Source: Saccharothrix sp. NRRL B-16348
GTDB taxonomy: Bacteria; Actinomycetota; Actinomycetes; Mycobacteriales; Pseudonocardiaceae
Assembly (NCBI RefSeq): GCF_001280085.1
Contig: NZ_LGED01000147.1
Location: 1 to 64,000 of the forward strand
Reading direction: 5' to 3'
DNA length: 64,000 bases
A program made the translations under genes and the position numbers. Below the pieces are notes generated by a model, which was not told the origin of the DNA, ran no database searches, and worked only from the letters and a program-made list of their open reading frames with translations. Every line of letters begins with the position of its first letter. The first letter of the stretch is position 1. Shown here in pieces: positions 57,881-64,000 of this stretch.

Positions 57881-59908
57881 TCAGTTGTTCGCCGCGTCGA
57901 GGCGCTTGAGCGCCGCACGCACGACCTCCGGGTCGTACGTCGTCCAGAACGGCGGCAGCGAGGCACGAAGGAACCCGCCGTAACGGGCCGTCGCCAACCG
58001 CGGGTCGAGCACGGCGACCACGCCCTTGTCGTTCATCGAACGCAGCAGCCGCCCCGCACCCTGCGCCAGCAACAGCGCCGCGTGCGTCGCCGCCACGGTG
58101 AGGAAACCGTTGCCGCCACGCGATTCCACCGCCTTCTGCCGCGCCGACGCCAACGGGTCGTCCGGCCGCGGGAACGGGATGCGGTCCATCACGACCAGCG
58201 ACAGCGCCGGCCCCGGCACGTCCACGCCCTGCCACAACGACAAAGTGCCGAACAGGCACGTCTGCGCGTCCTCGGCGAACCGCTTCACCAACTGCCCCGT
58301 GGCGTCGTCGCCCTGGCACAGCACGGGGTAGTCCACCTTGCCCCGCAACGCCTCCGCCGCCGCCTTCGCCGCGCGCATCGACGAGAACAGCCCCAACGTG
58401 CGCCCGCCCGCCGCGTTCACGAGGCTCTCGATCTCGTCCACATAGGACGGTGGCAGCCCGTCGCGTCCCGGCGGCGGCAGGTGCCGCGCCACGTACAGGA
58501 TGCCGGCGCTGCCGTGCGAGAACGGCGAGCCGACGTCCAGCCCGCTCCACCGCGGCCCGCTCGTGTCCGACGGCGGCTCCTTGTCCGTCGCCGTGCCCTC
58601 CGCCTTCTTCGCGCCGGACGCCGCAGGCAGCCCCCACTGCCGCGCCAACGTGTCGAACGTGCCGCCCAACGTCAACGTCGCCGACGTCAGCACCGTGGTC
58701 CGCTTCCCGAACAGCCGCTCCCGCAGCAACCCGCCGACACCCAACGGCGCGACCCGCAACGACGGCGCCTTGTTGCGGTCCGCGAAGTCACCGGACACCC
58801 AGACCACGTCGTGGTCCTCGTCGAACGCCTCCAGGATCCGCGTGGCGCAGTCGTGCACGTCGTCCAGCAGCGAGAGCGCCAGCTTGCGGGACGTCGCGCC
58901 GTCCACGTCCTCCTTGCGCTCGGGCCCCAACGACGTGATGCACGCGTGCGCCGCGTCCTTGGTCGCCCGCAACGCGCCGGCCAACGCCTGCGGCAGGCTG
59001 TCCAGCCGACCGACCGGCAGCTCCTCCAGGATCATCGCCAGCCCGTCGCTCGCCTCGGCCATCCGGTCGGCCACGTTCTGGTCGATCAGCCGCCCGCAGC
59101 GCCGCGCGGCCGTGGCGACCAGGGACGCGCTCAGCTCCTCCGTCGCCACCGACGTGACGCGGTCGACCAGGTCGTGCGCCTCGTCGATCACCACCACGTC
59201 GTGGTCCGGCAGGACCTGGTAGCCCTCCAGGGCGTCCACGGCGAGCATCGCGTGGTTGGTCACCACGACGTCCGCCTTGCCCGCCTCGGCCCGTGCCTTC
59301 TCGGCGAAGCAGTCGACGCCGATCGGGCACTTGTTCACGCCGAGGCACTCGCGCGCCGTCACGGAGACCTGGCGCCACGCCTGGTCCGTGACGCCGGGCA
59401 CGAGCTCGTCCCGGTCACCGGTCTCGGTGTCGGACGACCACTCGTGCAGGCGTTTGATCTCGCGACCCATCTTGGACACCGCGAACGGGTCGAACAGGCC
59501 CGCGTCCTCCGGCTCGTCCGGCGCACCGGTGTGCAGCCGGTGCATGCACAGGTAGTTGCGCCGGCCCTTGAGGATCGCGAACCGCGGCTCGCGCCCCAGC
59601 TCCTTGCGCAACGCCTTGGCCAGCCGGGGCAGGTCGCGGTCGACGAGCTGGCGCTGCAGCGCGATGGTGGCGGTGGAGATGACGACCGTCGTCTCCTCGG
59701 CCACGGCGTGCCGCAGCGCGGGCACCAGGTAGGCCAGGGACTTGCCGGTGCCGGTGCCCGCCTGCACGGCCAGGTGCTCGCCGGTCCGGATCGACCGCTC
59801 GACGGCCTCGGCCATGTCGACCTGGCCCTGGCGTTCGGCTCCGCCCACCGCTTCCACGGCGACGGCGAGCAACGTCCTGGTGTCGGGGATCGCGGTGGTG
59901 GCGGGCAC
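57881..59908 (-). CDS. dinG: ATP-dependent DNA helicase, DinG/YoaA (XPD-like) family
   Basis: About 675 residues. Walker A AGTGTGKSLAYLVP, DEAH box (VIDEAHDLVDR), and an Fe-S cluster region with four Cys: RNYLCMHRL, then ECLGVNKCPIGVDCF. The C-terminal helicase motifs are LFSSMRAAKAAAEAL, SLWQGVDVPG and QGAGRLLRS. It unwinds 5'-tailed DNA, R-loops or G-quadruplexes, in DNA repair. The chosen GTG (VPATTAIPDTRTLL) is likely; a TTG ten codons earlier is possible. It is convergent with the PLD-like gene across the repeat. Confidence 0.9.
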   Translation of the reverse strand: MPATTAIPDTRTLLAVAVEAVGGAERQGQVDMAEAVERSIRTGEHLAVQAGTGTGKSLAYLVPALRHAVAEETTVVISTATIALQRQLVDRDLPRLAKALRKELGREPRFAILKGRRNYLCMHRLHTGAPDEPEDAGLFDPFAVSKMGREIKRLHEWSSDTETGDRDELVPGVTDQAWRQVSVTARECLGVNKCPIGVDCFAEKARAEAGKADVVVTNHAMLAVDALEGYQVLPDHDVVVIDEAHDLVDRVTSVATEELSASLVATAARRCGRLIDQNVADRMAEASDGLAMILEELPVGRLDSLPQALAGALRATKDAAHACITSLGPERKEDVDGATSRKLALSLLDDVHDCATRILEAFDEDHDVVWVSGDFADRNKAPSLRVAPLGVGGLLRERLFGKRTTVLTSATLTLGGTFDTLARQWGLPAASGAKKAEGTATDKEPPSDTSGPRWSGLDVGSPFSHGSAGILYVARHLPPPGRDGLPPSYVDEIESLVNAAGGRTLGLFSSMRAAKAAAEALRGKVDYPVLCQGDDATGQLVKRFAEDAQTCLFGTLSLWQGVDVPGPALSLVVMDRIPFPRPDDPLASARQKAVESRGGNGFLTVAATHAALLLAQGAGRLLRSMNDKGVVAVLDPRLATARYGGFLRASLPPFWTTYDPEVVRAALKRLDAANN

Positions 59909-59960
59909 GGCGAAGACCGTACCCGCCCACCCCGTCAACGCGGGCCGGGACTCTCTCCGG

Positions 59961-60536
59961 TCACTTGCGGTCGACCAGGGCCCAGGCCGCGGGCAGGAGA
60001 CCGGCGGCCAGGGCGATCTTCAGCGCGTCACCGAGCAGGAACGGCGTCACGCCCAGCTGCAGCGCCTTGCCGAACCCCACCCCCGCCGCGGCCATCAGCC
60101 ACGGCACGCCGCACGCGTAGATCGCCAGGTTGCCGACCGCCATCGTGCCGACGGTCCGCAACGGCGTCCGGTCACCACCCCGGGCGGCCAGGTGGCCGAC
60201 CAGCGCGCCGGCGAACACGAACCCGACCACGTAGCCGAGCGACGCGGGCGTGCCCGACGAGCCGCCCTGGAACCACGGCACACCGGCCACGCCGGCGATC
60301 AGGTAGAGCACCATCGACGCGCCACCGCGCTGCCACCCGAGGGCCGCGCCCACCAGCAGGGCGGCGAACGTCTGGCCGGTGAGCGGCACGGGGCTGCCCG
60401 GCACCGGCAACGCGACCTGGGCGGCCAGGCCGGTCAGCCCGGCGCCCGCGACGACCAGGGCGATGTCACGCGCGAGAGCGCCCGGGACCAGGTCGGCGAG
60501 CACCGCGCGACGGCCGGGAACGGCGAGGACGGACAC
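59961..60536 (-). CDS. bioY: Biotin transporter BioY
   Basis: 191 residues, six membrane segments. Family motif PVPLTGQTFAALLVGAALG, then GVPWFQGG and GYVVGFVFAGALVGHLA. This is the substrate-binding S component of the ECF biotin importer; no EcfA/EcfT genes follow, so it may use a shared energising module or act alone. GTG start with GGAGG seven bases upstream. The helicase gene lies downstream on the same strand. Confidence 0.93.
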   Translation of the reverse strand: MSVLAVPGRRAVLADLVPGALARDIALVVAGAGLTGLAAQVALPVPGSPVPLTGQTFAALLVGAALGWQRGGASMVLYLIAGVAGVPWFQGGSSGTPASLGYVVGFVFAGALVGHLAARGGDRTPLRTVGTMAVGNLAIYACGVPWLMAAAGVGFGKALQLGVTPFLLGDALKIALAAGLLPAAWALVDRK

Positions 60537-60909
60537 GTGGGACCTCCCAGAGGATCGACTTCACCGCGAGGTTAACCGGCGATCACTCGTTCGGTCTTTG
60601 TCGAAGCTCTACAAAGTTGGCCATCTCACGCGCGACGCGTCACCGGTCCGACACCTCCGAACGAGCCGCTTCCTCGATCGGGGATCGCCCGATAGGGCTG
60701 CTTGGTGGACATCGGATCGGCGTACCGCGAACCACATCCCCGGATCGAGTGACAACGAGACGTGAATTCGGACGGTAGACCCACGGTCAGTGGGCGTGAT
60801 TGGGCGGTTCGAGTGGCCGTCGTCCCTCTTTACGGTCAGTAACCCTTAATCCCACGGAGGGAACGCCGATAGGGGCAATCGACCGGACGTTTCGAGAGAA
60901 AGGAGCTTC
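60537..60909. other. Intergenic region between bioY and the secreted protein gene
   Basis: About 370 bp without a convincing gene. It contains the 8-bp palindrome GGTTAACC (60570-60577) 34 bp upstream of bioY and an inverted repeat CTTTGT / ACAAAG (60596-60601, 60611-60616), possible sites for control of bioY. Neither matches a known operator with confidence. Confidence 0.35.
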
Positions 60910-61674
60910 ATGCGTGTGCGAATGACGCGCCGCGCCGCGGTGGCCGCACTGGTCGCCGTCGCGGCGCTGGTCGTCGGTGCCGCACCGGCCTCGGCGGCGC
61001 CGGGCGACGCCTCGGCCGACGGCGCACGGCTCGACCTGTCGCTGCCGGGCCGTGCCGCGGTGTCGGCCGGCCCGTTCGCCGCCGCCGACGCGAACGGCGT
61101 CACGGCCGCCACGTTCGCGGGCGTGGACGTGCCGGACGTGCTGCGGACCGGCGTGCTCGACGCGTCCGCGTCGCGCGACGACAAGACCGGCGGCGTCGGC
61201 TCCCGGGCGAGCACCGCCGACGTCCGGCTCGACCTGCTCTCGACGGTGACCGGCGGCGTGTCCGCGGACCTGGTCGAAGCCCGGTGCGCCGCCACGCAGA
61301 AAGGCGTGACGGGCAAGGCCGAGCTCGTCGGGCTGGACCTCGGCAGGCTCGGCGACCTCGGTGCCGAACCCGCGCCCAACACCACGATCGAGGTCGACCG
61401 CCTCGGCGTGGACATCGCGGAGGTCGTGTTCAACGAGCAGCTCCGCAACGCCGACGGCAGCCTCACCGTGAACGCCGTCCACGTGACCCTGATCGGCGGC
61501 TCGGCCGGCGCCGGTGACCTGGTGCTGTCGTCCGCCACCTGCGGTCCGGCCGGGCTGCCCATCCCGACGGCGTCCGGCGAGGGGCTGTGGATCGGGCTCG
61601 GCCTGCTCACCCTGTTCGGCGTGCCCGTCGGCGCCTCGGCGCTGCGCCGCCGGCACGAACTCGCGGCGGTCTGA
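60910..61674 (+). CDS. Choice-of-anchor-P-like secreted protein
   Basis: 254 residues; ATG with GAAAGGAG upstream. A Sec signal (AALVAVAALVVGAAPASA) is followed by an all-beta domain of about 170 residues with DVLRTGVLDASAS, ADVRLDLL, DLVEARCAAT and NAVHVTLIGG, the pattern of actinobacterial choice-of-anchor P proteins. The C-terminus has a hydrophobic helix and RRRHEL tail, so it is membrane-anchored rather than sortase-linked (no LPxTG). Function is unknown. A similar protein begins at 63351. Confidence 0.8.
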   Translation: MRVRMTRRAAVAALVAVAALVVGAAPASAAPGDASADGARLDLSLPGRAAVSAGPFAAADANGVTAATFAGVDVPDVLRTGVLDASASRDDKTGGVGSRASTADVRLDLLSTVTGGVSADLVEARCAATQKGVTGKAELVGLDLGRLGDLGAEPAPNTTIEVDRLGVDIAEVVFNEQLRNADGSLTVNAVHVTLIGGSAGAGDLVLSSATCGPAGLPIPTASGEGLWIGLGLLTLFGVPVGASALRRRHELAAV

Positions 61675-61677
61675 GCC

Positions 61678-61845
61678 GTGCACGACGTTCCCGGCAGCGG
61701 TGACGCGGTCGGCACGGGACTCGGCTCGTCGGCGGCGACCGGCGCCGGAGCCGCGTGGTGGGTGGTGGCCGGTGCGGTGCCCCTGGTGGCCGGCCTCGCC
61801 CTGACCCGCGCGGCTCGCAGGCGACGAGCGGCGGCCGACGAGTAG
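61678..61845 (+). CDS. Small single-pass membrane protein (55 residues)
   Basis: GTG start three bases after the preceding stop; strong third-position GC. A Gly/Ala-rich N-terminus (GTGLGSSAATGAGA), one hydrophobic helix (AWWVVAGAVPLVAGLALT) and a basic tail (RAARRRRAAADE). It resembles an extra membrane anchor and is probably cotranscribed with the choice-of-anchor-P-like gene. No family recognised. Confidence 0.45.
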   Translation: MHDVPGSGDAVGTGLGSSAATGAGAAWWVVAGAVPLVAGLALTRAARRRRAAADE

Positions 61846-61932
61846 CGCGCGTGCGCCCCGGCCACGCGCTCACCCCCAGTCGCGCGGCCGGGGCGCCGCA
61901 CCCACGCGGAGCCTCGCACCGACCCCAGCCCA

Positions 61933-62025
61933 ACTCTCGGACCCCCAGCCGAACCTTCGGACCCCGGCCGAACCCGGGACCCGAACCCAGGACCCCGATC
62001 CCCGAACCCCGAACCCAGGACCTCC
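61933..62025. repeat. Degenerate short tandem repeat
   Basis: Imperfect repeats of CGGACCCC(A/C)GCCGAAC and CGAACCC(A/G)GGACC fill the gap before the wecB-like gene. Low complexity, no coding character on either strand. Confidence 0.6.
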
Positions 62026-62052
62026 GACCGACATCGCAGTGAAGGGCGCAAG

Positions 62053-63216
62053 GTGAAGGAAGTCGTGCTGCTCGCGGGCACCAGACCCGAAGCGGTGAAG
62101 ATCGCGCCGGTGGCGCTGGCGCTCGGCGACCACCCGGTGCTCCGGCCCGTGATCGTCCACAGTGGACAGCGCAACGGCATGGTCGAGCAGGCGTTGAGCG
62201 CGTTCGGCCTGCGCGTGGACGTCGAGCTGGACGTGCCGCGGGCCATCGGCGACCAGGCCGAGCTGCCGGCCCGCCTGGTCGCGGAGTTCGACCGGCTGCT
62301 GCGCCGGCGTGACCCGGCCGTCGTCCTCGTGCAGGGCGACACGACCACCGCGCTGGCCGGCGCGCTCGCCGCGTTCTGGCGCGGCATCCCGGTGGCGCAC
62401 CTCGAAGCCGGCCTGCGCACCGGCGACCTCGCCGGGCCGTTCCCCCAGGCGGGCACTCGGCAGATGATCGCCCGGATCGCCACCCTGCACCTCGCGCCGA
62501 CCGACGACGACGCCGCCGCGCTCGTCCGTGAGGGCATGGCCGACCGCCGGATCGTGGTCACCGGCAACACCGTGGTCGACGCCGTGCAGCGCGTCGCCGC
62601 CGCCGACCTGCCCGCGCGCGACCCCGACCTCGCGCTGCTGGAACGCGTGCTCGACGAGCGCTCACAACGACTGGTGCTGGTCACCGTGCACCGGCGCGAG
62701 TCGTGGGGCAGACCGCTGGCACGCGTGCTGCACGCCGTGCGGACCATCGCCGACCGGCACGCCGACGTGCGCGTGCTGCTGCCCGTGCACCCGAACCCGC
62801 GGGTGCGCGCGGCGGCACGTGCGCTGCTCGGCGGGCACGAGCGGATCGTGGTGACGGAGCCGTTGGACTACTCCGACCTCGTGCGCGCGCTGCGCCGGTC
62901 CGCGCTGGTGCTCACCGACTCCGGCGGCATCCAGGAGGAGGCGCCCACGTTCGGCGTGCCCGTGCTGGTGCTGCGCGACACGACCGAGCGGGTGTCGGCG
63001 GTGGAGGCGGGTGGCGCGTGGCTGGTCGGCACCGACCCGATCCGGATCGTCGCCGAGGCGGGCTGGGTGCTCGGCGCGCGGCTGCGGCTGCCGCTGGGGC
63101 GCAACCCGTTCGGCGACGGCCGTGCGGCGGCCCGGGTGCGTGCCGCGTTGGAGCGACTCGTCGGTCTGCCGAGTGATTTCTCCAGCGCGCCGCTGCCGGT
63201 GCGCATCCCGTGCTGA
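62053..63216 (+). CDS. wecB: UDP-N-acetylglucosamine 2-epimerase family protein (WecB-like)
   Basis: 387 residues, GT-B fold. Most family residues are present: GTRPEAVKIAP, Asp96 (QGDTTTALA), Glu118 (HLEAGLRTGD), His213 (TVHRRESWG) and DSGGIQEEAP. The segment that normally reads PxPEExNR is PFPQAGTRQ, so the position of E. coli catalytic Glu131 is Gln132. The enzyme would convert UDP-GlcNAc to UDP-ManNAc for cell-wall or surface polymers, or a related reaction. It stands alone without other nucleotide-sugar genes. The substitution makes the precise activity uncertain. Confidence 0.85.
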   Translation: MKEVVLLAGTRPEAVKIAPVALALGDHPVLRPVIVHSGQRNGMVEQALSAFGLRVDVELDVPRAIGDQAELPARLVAEFDRLLRRRDPAVVLVQGDTTTALAGALAAFWRGIPVAHLEAGLRTGDLAGPFPQAGTRQMIARIATLHLAPTDDDAAALVREGMADRRIVVTGNTVVDAVQRVAAADLPARDPDLALLERVLDERSQRLVLVTVHRRESWGRPLARVLHAVRTIADRHADVRVLLPVHPNPRVRAAARALLGGHERIVVTEPLDYSDLVRALRRSALVLTDSGGIQEEAPTFGVPVLVLRDTTERVSAVEAGGAWLVGTDPIRIVAEAGWVLGARLRLPLGRNPFGDGRAAARVRAALERLVGLPSDFSSAPLPVRIPC

Positions 63217-63350
63217 CGAAACCCCCGGTTTTCATCACTCGACCAGGTACGGATTTTTCCTCTTGCGGGTGATGTGCGCGCGAGATCGTCGGGTCGCGTC
63301 CGCCGGAGTTCGATAGTCCTCTCGTCCGTGAACAGCAGAAGGGCGACACG

Positions 63351-64000
63351 ATGAAGCAGATCGGAGCGCGCCGGGTCGGCGCCGTGACCGCGGCGCTCGT
63401 ACTCGGCCTGGTCACCGCCGCGCCACCGGCCTCGGCGGCCAACCCGGCGGGGGTGGCGTCCGTCGGCTCCGCCGAGTTCACCAAGGCGGGCACGCGGGTC
63501 ACCGTCGCGCCGCTGGCGCCGTGCGCGGTGGACGGCACGACGTCGAACTCGTCCGAGGCGGTGAGCCGCACGGGCGTCCGGTTCGGCGCGGGCACGTCGT
63601 CGTGCACCACCGCGGTGGTGGACCCGGACAACGGCACGACCACGTCCACGTCCGAGGCGGTCGGCACGGAGTTCGAGCTGTCGGCGCTGATGTCGGCGGG
63701 CGGGCCGCGGCTGCGGGTGGCGAGGTGGAAGGTCACCTGCGCGGGCACCGTGTCCGGCACCAACGCGGGCTGGGCGGCGGACGGCCTCCAGGGCTTCACG
63801 GGCCTGCCCGCGCAGATCCCGACGAACTACGTGCACGAGGTGAAGGCGAGCGACGGCACCGTGCTGGCGACCGCGACGTTCGGCGAGACGACCGTCCCGA
63901 ACCCGAACGACGGCAGCATCGCGATGACCATGCTGCACCTGCGCTTCACCGAGGCGTCCACCCTGACCGGCGATGTCGTCCTCGGCGCGACCGCCTGCTC
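63351..64000 (+). CDS. Choice-of-anchor-P-like secreted protein (3' partial)
   Basis: An ATG with AGGG upstream opens a frame that runs off the window end after about 216 codons. A signal peptide (VTAALVLGLVTAAPPASA) is followed by an all-beta region: ASVGSAEFTKAGTRVTVAPL, FELSALMSAGGPRLRVARWK, VTCAGTVSGTN and a late LHLRFTEASTLTGDVVLGAT. The layout, including Cys spacing and the HLxF/(V/L)LGxxxC ending, resembles the gene at 60.9 kb. Function unknown. Confidence 0.8.
   Translation, partial: MKQIGARRVGAVTAALVLGLVTAAPPASAANPAGVASVGSAEFTKAGTRVTVAPLAPCAVDGTTSNSSEAVSRTGVRFGAGTSSCTTAVVDPDNGTTTSTSEAVGTEFELSALMSAGGPRLRVARWKVTCAGTVSGTNAGWAADGLQGFTGLPAQIPTNYVHEVKASDGTVLATATFGETTVPNPNDGSIAMTMLHLRFTEASTLTGDVVLGATAC

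Noticed and set aside
61933..62025. Possible replication origin or iterons before the wecB-like gene
   Set aside because: Repeats are degenerate, very GC-rich, without AT-rich segment, DnaA boxes or replication genes.

Overview
The window is about 72-75% GC throughout, with strong GC bias at third codon positions, many GTG starts and frequent stop/start overlaps. Together with a geosmin synthase, AfsR/SARP-type regulators, a Scr1/DUF397 pair, LAxTG sorting signals, an aa3-type ctaD next to serB, and a DtxR/IdeR-type iron box, this points to a filamentous actinomycete. A member of the Pseudonocardiales (Saccharothrix, Actinosynnema or Lentzea type) fits best, but that placement is inference from gene content.

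Layout. 1-5.4 kb: the end of a membrane-anchored ricin-type lectin protein, a siderophore ABC transporter operon on the minus strand (ATPase, binding lipoprotein, fused double permease) with an iron box at its start codon, and an SRPBCC protein. 5.4-10.6 kb: geosmin synthase and a large AfsR/SARP regulator. 10.6-22.6 kb: a 3,169-residue secreted RHS/LamG/Hint protein with an unassigned C-terminal tail, translationally coupled to a secreted beta-rich, propeller-like protein. 22.6-25.1 kb: a small accessory island with a PIN-domain toxin and HTH antitoxin, a Scr1-type XRE regulator, a 53-residue DUF397 gene and a small conserved-looking protein. 25.1-40 kb: a sialidase with three LamG-like modules, a second AfsR regulator, an MFS exporter, an FMN reductase, a quinone-oxidoreductase-like enzyme, a LAL-type LuxR regulator, a GH20 hexosaminidase and a Tat-exported cysteine-hydrolase-like protein. 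40-43.6 kb: an HTH protein with an unassigned C-terminal domain, preceded by a duplicated 15-bp motif, then a lower-GC STAND NTPase. 43.8-47.7 kb: a methionine-salvage operon (mtnA, mtnC, mtnB, mtnD) led by a DszC/SfnC-like flavoprotein. 47.7-50.3 kb: a two-component system overlapping an HD phosphohydrolase. 50.5-52.1 kb: two tandem sortase-substrate paralogues sharing an upstream element with identical spacing. 52.5-57.7 kb: ctaD, serB, a PTH2-domain protein and a phospholipase D-like protein. 57.9-64 kb: a DinG-type helicase, BioY, two choice-of-anchor-P-like secreted proteins (the second cut by the window end) and a WecB-family epimerase in which one catalytic Glu is Gln.

Three intergenic sites (about 10.6, 38.9 and 57.8 kb) carry copies of the same roughly 20-bp GC-rich unit in tandem and inverted arrangement, all just past the ends of genes. 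This is the clearest structure in the window that gene content does not explain. The other main candidates for new biology are the RHS tail and its partner gene, and the HTH/STAND pair with its repeated operator-like sites.
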